From Hermetia illucens (taxonomy: Eukaryota; Arthropoda; Insecta; Diptera; Stratiomyidae), in the NCBI RefSeq assembly GCF_905115235.1, contig NC_051849.1, forward strand, positions 205,226,595 through 205,290,594: 64,000 bases of DNA, in the 5' to 3' direction. The position numbers and the translations under genes are program-made. Below the pieces are notes generated by a model. It ran no database searches, had not been told where the DNA came from, and saw only the letters and a program-made list of their open reading frames with translations. Positions within the stretch are counted from its first letter, which is position 1; every line of letters starts with the position of its first letter. Of the stretch, positions 56,001 through 64,000 are shown in pieces.

Positions 56001-57969
56001 CGGCCGTGGTGGTGACATCGGAGTGACCCCTGTTTTCCTCCTTGCTAAGGAACATGAAATCATTTACGGCCATAAGGGAAAAGACTTAAAAAGGGTGGTT
56101 GGCGGTGATGAGCGTCAAAGTACACTTCCCGAATGTCAACTTTCTTGGCAAAATGAGCCAAGAGGCAGATAGGCTGCGCGGCTCATCGATAATTTTTATC
56201 TGTGGCTGAACTCAATTCATGCACAAGATTGGGAAGGCGCGACCTCCGGATTGTGTGTTCCGCAATGGAGTGGCGGACGATGCCGAACACACCTTTTTCT
56301 CGTATGAAAGGTGGGAGGGTTTTTTTCAGCAGCTTTATGGCGACACATGGAAGTTCTCTCCAGATAACATTATCAAGGAGATACTGAAGAGCACTGGCAG
56401 ATGGGGTCGTGTTGTGCATTATGTTCGGGCTCTTCTTATCGCGATGAAGATTGAACTCGACCGCGGAGACACCAGATGTCAAGGGGTCCCCTGAACTAAT
56501 AACTTCCTTCCTCCCCTCTCGTTGGTGAAAGGAATTTCCTGACTTGGAGACTACCGAAACCGGAAGAGGGCTAGTTCGAAGTAACGTATCAAATGGTTCC
56601 AAGCTAGTTCTACAGGCAAGTGTTTAGCTGGTAGTCTGGCGCGTACTGTGTGTAAACGCATTCACCTACCTTGGTATCGGCAAATCACACCCGAGAAAAG
56701 CACTGCTCAATTTAAAGAGAAAAGTGGAATTAAACGCGCGTTCCTATGTAATTCCAAGGGAGCTCATGTGTAATGTTAGAACTCCCTATCAGGTTGTTGT
56801 TCTGGAATTCGCTACCCTTCATTGGTCATAGTGCTTCTTTATAGTTCATCGTCACTTGTAAATGTATGGTGTCCTGTATCTCCTAAATGGAGCTTATCGC
56901 GTTTCCCACCCCTATCCCACTTCACCAAAATGTGCTTTAACTCTCCCCAAGTCGTCCCGAAAAGCTTAAACGTTCACTCTACTATCTTGTGCCATGGGCT
57001 TCAATGGGCACCCATTCGTCGGCCACTCCAAAATATCGGATCCCATTTCATGGTATACCCAACAAAGCATTCGTTGCTTTTTCTTAGAATGTGACCTATC
57101 CACTGCTATTTTCTCCCTCAATTATCTACCGGTACGAGATTCAGACTCAGGCCAAAGTATGCTGATGATGTGGCAAAGTCAGGTGCTAATGAAGGCTCCT
57201 TCGAGTAGTAGTGGTGGTTACTTTCCATGTCCACCTCTCATGAAGATTATGATCCTATTTTTGGTCAGTCTTGAAGATTTCAGCCCCTACATTTTCAGCG
57301 GAGCTCTTAAAATGTTAACAAGGCAGGAGGAACCAAAGGCCTGTATAATAAGCAATAATGTAGTTTACAGGAGTTTTGTTTTTAGCCCCTTGGTCCTTTC
57401 AGGATTAGAATGCAACTAACTTGTGCAAATTTGATAGGCCCCAAAGCAAAGAAAGCTCCACTACTATACTTCTTAGAAGAGTTGAAACCAAAGTTAGCCA
57501 AAAATTCTCACCCCAAGTACTCCAACATCAAACTCCGCATCCGTGTTTCCACCCTTGTCGAATGCCTGGGGATGGTTGGTAACTGATGCAATCTTCCTCA
57601 ACTGCTTACTGGGTGGTGGCTTTTCAGAGCTGGGTCTATATGGACTAGTCTCCCCGGCAAGGAGTGCTCTTCTCTTCACAACATCGCTTGTCCTGAAACA
57701 ATGAGCGGCTGTTAAAACATTCTTCGGGGTAATCAGACTGCCAGTACAGATAGGTCTTCCAGTGCCATAATTTTGAACTATCGCAACCTTCATGGGAGGA
57801 GAATGAATGAATCATGATAGTCTTGGGACAAAATTCTACCAACCGCAAATGGAAACTGTCCCAACTTGGCCTCTGTTCCATTCACTACACGGATCGAAGG
57901 GCTGTCAGCATAAACCGGTGATAAAATACTGAATGTTATCAGAGTGGATAGGAGGGGCAAACTTTCCAT
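49749..57969 (-). CDS. SP1: secreted chymotrypsin-fold (S1A) serine protease, five exons
   Basis: Joined exons (57969-57844, 57787-57512, 50880-50776, 50273-50133, 50033-49749) give 310 codons, all joined in phase 0. The protein has a signal peptide (1-21), activation cleavage after Arg27 (RVVNG), catalytic His71 (LTAAHC), Asp129 (FDVGVL) and Ser219 (GDSGGP), so it should be an active secreted peptidase. The pocket residue six before the Ser is Ile, not the Asp of trypsin, so trypsin-like specificity is unlikely. The Cys191-Cys220 pair (chymotrypsin numbering) is absent. A C-terminal tail of about 45 residues with a hydrophobic patch follows the last helix. Intron 2 is 6.6 kb and holds three LINEs. 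That exons 1-2 and 3-5 form one gene is inferred from phase, order and strand. Confidence 0.72.
50133..50273 (-). CDS. SP1 exon 4
   Basis: Acceptor CCTTATTACAG, 47 codons (VDGPDGVEESNRKLYYGEF, SRKCDSEFWKKTTYCIYSSQ), donor GTAAGC. The two Cys fit the Cys168-Cys182 pair of S1A enzymes. It aligns with 63687-63553. Confidence 0.82.
50776..50880 (-). CDS. SP1 exon 3
   Basis: Acceptor TTATACTTGCAG, 35 codons (VEEPFILSSNVATISIAKRA, LCIALGFGRN), donor GTAAGAAG. GFG replaces the usual GWG. It follows naturally on FDVGVLG of exon 2, as in related proteases (D-x-A-x-L, then a turn and P-F-x-L-S-x-x-V). Confidence 0.8.
50936..51670 (-). mobile_element. RTE fragment in SP1 intron 2
   Basis: Matches the RTE 3' end (TCAACGGC, CCGGTCTAGGACTGCC), then parts of the thumb and RT (LQKLFLPKC, and RT middle near 51500-51660 with CCCCTTGTCTTAGACCGT). 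Internal deletions remove the rest. It lies in the same orientation as the host gene. Confidence 0.7.
51840..52326 (+). mobile_element. RTE-like LINE RT fragment in SP1 intron 2
   Basis: Reads RVQWMMTSLLKHFNYTDHIR (motif C with YADD changed to YTDH), LLSHRAMDFGQMVLNVERE, VEFKINTNKPKALSA, then a frame change to VIELDVVRRINSA. It continues the protein of the scrap at 13395-13676. A 160-base stretch to its left is unassigned. Confidence 0.6.
52757..54090 (+). pseudogene. R1-II ORF1 with two CCHC zinc knuckles
   Basis: A Lys-rich start (MENKPKPTKKIDEIAGKEEE) is followed by broken frames to 53505, then an open piece with GGGVLVELGPKKASKSTF, FCEAIKGLVGEKVFVSSLD and VRIGIISVNALGQKLALVEV. In a shifted frame two knuckles follow at about 53920-54040: CYRCLDCEHTLATC and CWRCGQVGHQGKTC, both C-x2-C-x4-H-x4-C. 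This is the RNA-binding coat protein of R1-type LINEs. Confidence 0.72.
54110..55900 (+). pseudogene. R1-II ORF2: endonuclease, linker and deleted RT
   Basis: LLAQFAAEMDADLVLISEQY (Glu motif), then FGIVPVNPGSTPTFRHPG, the linker SMVWWLKFPTYGRSV, the RT start VRELKEAVPTIEKNDAPGPD, motif A as LVTLDVRNAFNSVKW (stitched across a frame change near 55486), VEQGSILGPNLLNASYDSLL (motif B with P changed to E) and a deletion removing motif C. Confidence 0.7.
56675..57511 (-). other. SP1 intron 2, exon-proximal part
   Basis: No exon was found on the minus strand. Plus-strand frames at 56822-57094 and 56994-57419 lack motifs. The donor of exon 2 is GTGAGA at 57511. Confidence 0.4.
57512..57787 (-). CDS. 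SP1 exon 2 (catalytic His and Asp)
   Basis: 92 codons: VAIVQNYGTGRPICTGSLIT, PKNVLTAAHCF, LLAGETSPYRPSSEKPPPSK, VTNHPQAF and DAEFDVGVLG, donor GTGAGA. The first Cys and the Cys after His form the usual Cys42-Cys58 pair. It aligns with exon 2 of SPH-A and SPH-B. Confidence 0.85.
57844..57969 (-). CDS. SP1 exon 1 (signal peptide, activation site)
   Basis: 42 codons from ATG: MESLPLLSTLITFSILSPVY, then ADSPSIRVVNGTEAKLGQFP. The 56-bp intron 1 runs GTTGGT to CCCATGAAG, a weak donor, chosen because it restores phase and matches the GQFPF-x boundary in the homologs. The ATG is the only one in frame after the AT-rich leader. Confidence 0.75.
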
Positions 57970-58029
57970 CGTATGGGAAAAATTAAACTAATTTAAAATT
58001 GAATAAATTTCTGAAATAAATCAAAATTC

Positions 58030-58085
58030 GGGATAACTGACATTTCGCTACTTGTCGTAAATACGTGAGCCAATAAAATCGTCCT
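58030..58085 (-). promoter_or_regulatory. Candidate core promoter of SP1
   Basis: On the minus strand TCAGTT (58040-58035) matches the arthropod initiator, with an AT-rich GATTTTATTG (58080-58071) about 35 bases upstream in TATA position. It would give a 5' leader of about 70 bases before the ATG at 57969. Found by eye only. Confidence 0.35.
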
Positions 58086-59269
58086 TTGTCCATGAGGGAA
58101 GCAGGGCTATTCTCGGCATGCAAGTTGAAAACTGTCTTTTACTTTGACATCGTTAACACCGGATGTTGAATGTCTTTCAAGATACCCCCTTATGGGTTCG
58201 ATATAAAGTCAAATTCATCAGCATTAGGCTCATTTCAAAATCAGGAAAAGCAAGCCACAGAGGACTTCAAATCCACCCTCGACTTCCAGCAATCAAGTTG
58301 CGGTTGAGGCACTGATTTTGAAGGTCTTACTAGAATCATATTTCCTCTGACAAGCCTGCATTTAGTGTCCGTCAATGGCACTGTTACCCATTTTTTCCAG
58401 AAAACGGAAGGCGAAGCTTCGGCAGAAGGAAAGCTGAGCCGCAAAAAGGCGGGGACAACAGACTTGATCTTGTCTGTCTTAACCTTCTCTTTCGACTTTA
58501 CCAGGAAAAGTGGAAGACAGGAAACCTTGGAAGACTCCCAGCAGGCGGCAGTGGCATCCACCACGAAAGAAGGCGACCTCTCTTGAGAATGCAGAAGTGG
58601 ACGTTGAAACACCGCTGGGTGTGACAGTATCCAAAGAAACCAGAAGACAAGGAAGCAGAACTTTCGGCGGAACGTCAGGACAAACTGGGAACTTTGGTGA
58701 GACCCATTTTGGATGAAACTGATTCTTCAGTTAGTTAAATTTTCAGCACATATTTGACTACACTTACCTCTAGAAACATAAGGGTTGGTCAAATTGCAGA
58801 CCTTCTACGACGGGGGATCTGGAAGACCGAGTGATTGTGTTTTGATTTCAAATTTTTTACAGGCAACCGTGCTAAGGCAATTTTGTGAACAGTACTCAGC
58901 TGTGACCGTCTTGTAATACCATATGTTTCTCTGTGTCCTACACCAACGCTAGAACGAACCGATCCAGCAGCATATACGAAGTGGTTTTGAAAACTCAAAA
59001 GGTTATGGTGCGAACGGTCAACAAATTTATTGGGAAAATACCAAAGGGAATACTAGAGGAGGGAAGCTATTTCAGCGTTTAAAATTGGGTCCGCCCGCCA
59101 TTCAAATTGCTCGCTTCCCCGCAGCAGTACACCCCCAGCTGAAACCAAAAGGGGTTTCAGCGAAGAACCCAACTTATTGTTACTCGCAAGTCAAAATGGA
59201 CGCGTTGCGCGCTCCTCTTCCTGGCGGTGCTTTCTTCCAGCAAGAAAGGTCTTTGCCAGGCTAGGGAGA
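58086..59269. other. No gene recognised
   Basis: Plus-strand Lys/Thr-rich frames at 58365-58586 and 58510-58716 (68-73 codons) overlap one another and a minus-strand frame of 123 codons. None shows a known motif. Confidence 0.3.
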
Positions 59270-59700
59270 CCCTCTTGAATGTGCCTCCAATGTCAAGGCT
59301 AAAATAGTGTAGGTCTCGCTCCAGGACCTTTTAAGGTGGTAGCAGAATTGTCTGTTCTAATTAGGGCATGCGTGCAGGAAGATCGCTGGGTACGTCGGCC
59401 TCGTTTTTCGCATTGGTGGTGACTTCAGCTTCCGCGCTCCGTCCTTGAACAGACGTATGGTCTCAAATGACTGGAGCCTCTGGGGGCACACAATCAGGCA
59501 GGAGTCTTTTATCTTTGGCCTGGAAATGTAGGTGTTAAGGATCGACAGATGGTGGGTAGTTTTGACAAGAAATGGCTATAGAAGTTTAACAAGCCCAAGA
59601 GACTTCCCAGATGCTTAACTGTTTTCGGAAGCGCGAAGCTCGAAATCGCTTGGACTTTGGCCAGGTCCGGGGTAGTCAGATGGGCGCGAAACCTCACCTG
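59270..59700 (-). mobile_element. Ty3/gypsy fossil, short pol fragment
   Basis: A stretch with ISSFALPKTVKHLGSLLGLL and NFYSHFL matches the RT to RNase H junction of gypsy elements. Only about 190 bases are firm. The rest of the span is tentative. Broken, old, no LTRs seen. Confidence 0.6.
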
Positions 59701-62700
59701 TGATTGTACGAATTTTCAATTCTTAACGTTGATTGCTAGACGGGCTGCAAGGAGACTCTGGAAAATAGACTCGTGGTGATTCTAAACGTTTGGGCTTAGA
59801 GGAAGACGCGATCAGATCATCATCCAACAAAAGTGGAAGTTTCAAAGCACATTGCCGTTTTCGGAAAGTCGTTATGGGCTGCAAGGATTTTATGATATGC
59901 CTGCGGTAGAGTGCGCAAAATAGCGGAAGAGTGAAATGAGGAATCGGTCTGGCATCGTCTGAGAATCTAGACGTCTTAAATCACCACAAGGTCTATCCGC
60001 AGTGGTAATGGATGCACCTTAGAAAATTGAGGGAGGCAGTGGTGTTGATGTGGTGCTGAACATCATGCCCAAAGGGCTTAGCGAGACTACGCTCTGTGGT
60101 AATGGCATTTTTGAAGAAGTACCCGAATGCGATTCTTCCAGATGAGATAAAGGGTGTTGCATGGTGAATGACAGATGTGTTGTGCAGATCAACTAACAAC
60201 CCACAGCGGGGCAGGAAACCTACCCTTAAGATGGAAGTGATGATATTCGCATTAATGAACCGGCAAGAAAACACTCGTCGAAGTCCTAGAGTCAAGTTTA
60301 CCTGGTGCAAATCGACGGAGAAGATGTTGCCGCCAGTTTCAATGATTGTGGCGTTAATTTATGATTCTGAAATGCGGGAAGAAGCGACATTTCAACGCCT
60401 GTATTGACAAGGTGATCGCGTCGCCTCAAGGGGTTGTAAATTGTCAGATGACATTGGGTGGCATTTCAGCTAACCGTCACCAGACCTCCCCCTTTTTTTT
60501 ACAGAAAAAATCAAGGGTTGGTATACCTTCCACCCTTTTCGACGAACTCAGTGTAGTGCCAGCATACCTCAGTACTTGCAGAGGGGTAAATTCACAACTC
60601 GATCGTCTTTCTCGGAAGGCGGATCTAGAGCGTGACCTAGTTCTACTTTCCGAAACGCAAAACACCGACTGATTCTGTCAATTTAGAAATGGTGGCTTTT
60701 AATGCTGCCACCACCAACTGCAGCCGGAACACCTGGTTTGACGTGTGATGAGACTCCTCGCTAACCTTGCGTGGACCTATTTTTTATCTTTTTATCTGTG
60801 TATCACCGCAGCACCGTGCCGACTTTGTCACCAGCAATTGGTTTGGCGAACGGTCACCGAGTACTTTAGTCTCTTCTAGGAGCAGTCTTCCCATTCAGCC
60901 CGACCAATGCGCAACTGAACCGTGTGACGTTCATTATGACGTCGCCAAATACTGCCGGATTCCTATGCCAAAACGGGGGCACCGGTTCAGCCTCGACTGT
61001 TATTTGAAGGGCCTGTTTCCAATCTATCCGTGGACATGTTGAGAGGAAGCGAAATAACCCGTAAAGGCAAAGGACATGCAAAAGAAGCGAAACGAAAGCT
61101 GGAAAGAGCGGAGAAAACCAGTAAGAGGAAAAAGTCTGACAAATGTCCTTATGTCAAATTTCAAGGGCGATCCTGACAGTCCAGAAAAAAGATACAAAGA
61201 GTAAGACAAAAGATGTCATTCACGTTGATGGGTAAGAAGGTAACGATGCAGAATTAGATGGAGGGGAGAAATCCACATGAGATTTTTTTAGAATGTCTGC
61301 CCTTTGTGCCTGGTGTAATGCAATATCACTTCCTTCAAAAAAAAGGAAAAAAGTCCTCCTGGAAAAGTACGAAATGGCGTGACCTTTTTCAGGAATTCTC
61401 CTCTCTTATACCGCGAATAATCCACTTCCATTCCATTCAAACTTTTCTGTGCAACAACAATTTCTGCTCTGTCTCCACTGTCTCCACCGGTGATTGCCTG
61501 GTGGCCTATTGAGCAATACGATATGCTTTTCCAAAACTCACAATGGAGTTTTCTCCCAGTTCTTTCAACTTACATTGTTCTTACAACGTGATGCAAATAC
61601 CTCCTCTGGCTATTACTCTGCCAAGGTCCTTGCACTATATATAGACCTTACGTTTTTGTGCCCATACCGCATTCTCTCCAAGTTCTTCACTTGGTTGCGA
61701 AAACGGTTAGTTTCCCCCAAGCTGTATTTTTCTTATGACATCTCCTTTCTGAGTCCTTCGGATCTTACTGACATTTTCGCTTAAATTATTTAGGCCAGGG
61801 TCAACTTTGACAGTAGTATCTCTGCGTACGATAGATAGCGAACTTTTACACCCATTTTCGCCTTTTTGTTAACGACCTTAGCCCATCCGACACGCTCGCA
61901 ATTAGGCCACTACTTTTAGTTCCGTTCTTTGGAGCTGCCTGTATGTCTTTTTGCCTTTCAGACGCCTGCAGATCCCGTAGAGGTTCAGCATCTCTCTCCA
62001 GCACTTTTTTGTTTGCTAAGAGGTCGAAGACATTACGGTTAGTTGCCACCTGGGTTGCCTATGACACTGTTGGCCCGGCAGATGTCGGCTCTTCTTTGAG
62101 ATATCTTTCCTCCTGCGACCAATGACAGCTCATTTTAATGGTTTTGATTGCTTGGCGCACTTAGCACTTGTGCATAATAAACTCGGACAGCTCAACTACT
62201 TTTGGTCCAAGCAACACAATAAGCAATTCCACCATTTCAGGACCCTGTTGTCCCTGAGCGAGGGAGCCGGTTTGCTCACTCCAAAAAGCCGCCGATACTG
62301 GAGTTCTAAGTCCCTGCATGGTAACTTTATTCCTCCTCACTTTTTTAGTTTAATTTTTCTGGATGTTGTTCAACGCACCAGAAATTAAGCGACACTTGTC
62401 CAAGTATGAACTGCAAAAAAGGACATCAACACGGATCTACAAATCAATAGGTATGCCCCTCCCATTTGATGGGAGATCTGCCAACTCCTCACAGGTCTAT
62501 ATGTCGGTTTGCCAATTTTTCCCGAAACAGTTCCATCTATTAACACACATTTCGGTGAACAGCTTCAAACTGTAAACACCTAAAAATTTAGTGGGTAATG
62601 TTCTTCCATATTGAGTTTTAGAGGGGGATGTCCCCCATACATGAAAAAGGGGGGTGTAACTTTTTCTCACCTAATATAGCGATGTGTAGTATCAAATGAA

Positions 62701-63315
62701 AGGCCTCGATTAGTGCTTTCCGAAAATAGTATTAGTTCTGACATCAGTTTTAAGTGCGGGAGTTCAGGGCAAGAAATTGTTCATTTCTTTCACGGATTCA
62801 GTCTTAAAAGCAAGTCAACCTAAAAATCTGAAGAATATCATGGAGGGAGGGATGTCAAGGACGTACTCCTCCCGCAACTTGGAGAACCAGTTCGTTAACC
62901 AATAAGTGAGATTAGGTTATATTTAGTATTCTTATGTTTTTTTACGCTAAGCGTCCACCTACACTTTATTCATCACTATTACTGATCTCTGGAAATTTCC
63001 CAGACGCAGCTTTAAAGACACCTCTCTATCTGGGCTTGGGACCAGCATGGTGCGTACACAGCGTAGTAAAGTTGGCCATGCCCCTTCTTAAGTGAAATCG
63101 AATCCAACCTTTGCTTTATTGTTAATCATGTCAAGTAACTTTACATCCCCTTTAAACAGCCATCAAAGATCCCTCCCCTAAAATAGCACCAATTTAAAAT
63201 TTGGTCCTTTTAAAATAATTTGAAATATGAATCCGCAAGTAACGCTCTTTATAAGTAGAAACTTAGATGTCCTGTCAAAAATAAGAGTGAATTATTGGAT
63301 GTGATTATTGAATTC
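59701..63315. other. 3.6 kb without a recognised gene
   Basis: Short frames (60-108 codons) occur on both strands, none with a known motif. Frames at 60361-60672 (DLVLLSETQ) and 61846-62049 (basic) might be worn LINE pieces, but I cannot support it. This is the stretch between SP2 and SP1 and is probably ordinary intergenic DNA. Confidence 0.3.
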
Positions 63316-63687
63316 TCAGTACCTTGTTCCGCTAGATTTGTACCCAAGTTGTTCGATTATCCATCTTCTGTGCAACGCTACATTTGTGTAAAACGAGACC
63401 TTATATTTGGGTCTGATTACACTGCCAGAGTCGACCCCATATTGATACTTCTGCCACGGATAACGATCTATGAGAGGCCCTCCCGAGTCACCCTAAAATC
63501 CGTCGAGGAGAGAAATATAGAAAGTACGAATCGCTTGAATATCTTTACTTACGAAAAGTGTCATCCTTTTACGGCTGTAAATACAGTAAACCGCGCCTTT
63601 CTGGAAATCACACTTACTTGAATTTATAATAAATTTCCCATAACGAAGTTTTCTGTCAGATTTGTGGTATCCATCAGGCCCTTCTAC
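63316..63687 (-). CDS. SP2: S1A serine protease, last two exons (partial gene)
   Basis: Exon 4 is 63687-63553: acceptor TCTTCTAG, VEGPDGYHKSDRKLRYGKF, SSKCDFQKGAVYCIYSRKRM, donor GTAAGTAAAG. Exon 5 is 63492-63316: acceptor GGATTTTAG, GDSGGPLIDRYPWQKYQYG, VDSGSVIRPKYKVSFYTNVA, LHRRWIIEQLGYKSSGTRY, stop TGA. The 60-bp intron and both phases equal those of SP1, so the two are tandem paralogs. The Cys191/Cys220 pair is missing here too and the pocket residue is not Asp. The catalytic Ser is present. The upstream exons, with His and Asp, lie beyond the right edge. The C-terminal tail is short, unlike SP1. Confidence 0.82.
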
Positions 63688-64000
63688 CTAGAAGATTTGT
63701 ATTTAGGGAAACATTGAATGTATCTAATATTTAACTCGACAATCTTCAAGTATTGGATGTACGTTATGACTTGATATTGATTGCTTGCTATTTGAAGGAA
63801 TCTTAGCTAGTCTCCCCAGGGACTACGATCCGGAAAATTATCGGGGGATCGAGCTCCAAGTCAAGCGCCGGCCCACCATCGCCAACATCTCGTCAGCATC
63901 CGCAGCAGCCTTAGCAGCCACAGGCGCGCCAAATGCCAGAACCTTATTAGATATCGTCGCCTGTCGCCCCTACCTAACAAACGCTGCAGCAACCAACGAC
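63688..64000. other. SP2 intron sequence, then an abrupt GC-rich block
   Basis: To about 63820 the DNA is AT-rich and resembles the intron beside SP1 exon 4 (TATTGGATGTA, GACTTGATA). From about 63822 to the edge it is GC-rich and open on the plus strand (NYRGIELQVKRRPTIANISS, then an Ala-rich run), unlike anything else nearby. It may be the start of an inserted element. Family unknown. Confidence 0.35.

Larger units (their letters stand above)
52330..56674 (+). mobile_element. R1-II LINE, near full length with internal deletions, in SP1 intron 2
   Basis: 5' UTR (52330-52756), ORF1 (52757-54090), endonuclease (54110-54780), linker and RT (54780-55900), C-terminal Cys/His region (55950-56495) and 3' UTR (to about 56674, ending TAAACGCATTCACCTACCTT). 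It is antisense to SP1. RT motif C is deleted between MSKESDLAGG and NKAAEGRAPS (about 55755). Stops and frame changes are frequent. This is the only R1-II here with its 5' part, and it shows where the truncated copies at 10.5, 14.6 and 38 kb belong. Confidence 0.78.

Noticed and set aside
60767-61042. Plus-strand frame of 91 codons as a host gene
   Set aside because: No signal peptide, splice context or known motif, and neighbouring frames of similar length occur on the other strand.
1-64000. CRISPR arrays, rRNA and tRNA genes, bacterial-type operons
   Set aside because: No regularly spaced short repeats with unique spacers, no cloverleaf I could support, and no rRNA blocks were seen. R1-like LINEs here are not in 28S rDNA.

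Overview
The window looks like repeat-rich nuclear DNA of an insect, most likely a fly (Diptera). The support is spliced chymotrypsin-fold (S1A) protease genes with introns of 51-66 bp, LINE families typical of dipterans (R1-like, LOA-like with RNase H, RTE), and BEL/Pao and Ty3/gypsy fossils. The species cannot be named from sequence alone. There is no sign of bacterial organisation, CRISPR, rRNA or tRNA.

Host content is a minus-strand family of S1A serine proteases and protease homologs that share one five-exon plan. From right to left these are: SP2 (last two exons at 63687-63316, the rest beyond the window edge); SP1 (all five exons, 57969-49749, His/Asp/Ser triad present); SPH-B (exons at 40704-40240 and 36572-35767, catalytic His replaced by Lys); and SPH-A (16908-16442 and 9251-8505, a second copy of SPH-B that has decayed further). 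In all three loci seen in full, intron 2 is huge and packed with LINEs, while the other introns are small.

SPH-A and SPH-B lie inside a segmental duplication: copy A 7683-19042 and copy B 35379-42727. Each copy carries the homolog gene, an R1-like LINE in its intron 2 and a gypsy pol fossil. Copy A has since gained an LOA/RTE-like block (11399-13684) and a 5'-truncated R1 with a poly(A) tail (14368-15903).

Mobile elements left to right: LOA-like LINE 1-4316; paired 1.1-kb repeat 4317-5407 and 30208-31333; R1-I 5690-8505; duplication A; LOA ORF1 piece near 19 kb; R1 pieces 20.4-26.9 kb, the best R1-I being 24648-26870; scattered LINE scraps 28-29 kb; BEL/Pao fossil 31.5-35.3 kb split by an RTE; duplication B; R1-I, LOA and R1-I remnants 43.3-46.2 kb; a near full-length RTE at 46380-49404 with matching flanking repeats; RTE, RTE-like and near full-length R1-II elements inside SP1 intron 2; and a small gypsy fossil at 59.5 kb. 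About 59.7-63.3 kb holds nothing I can name. Percent identities were judged by eye and not computed.
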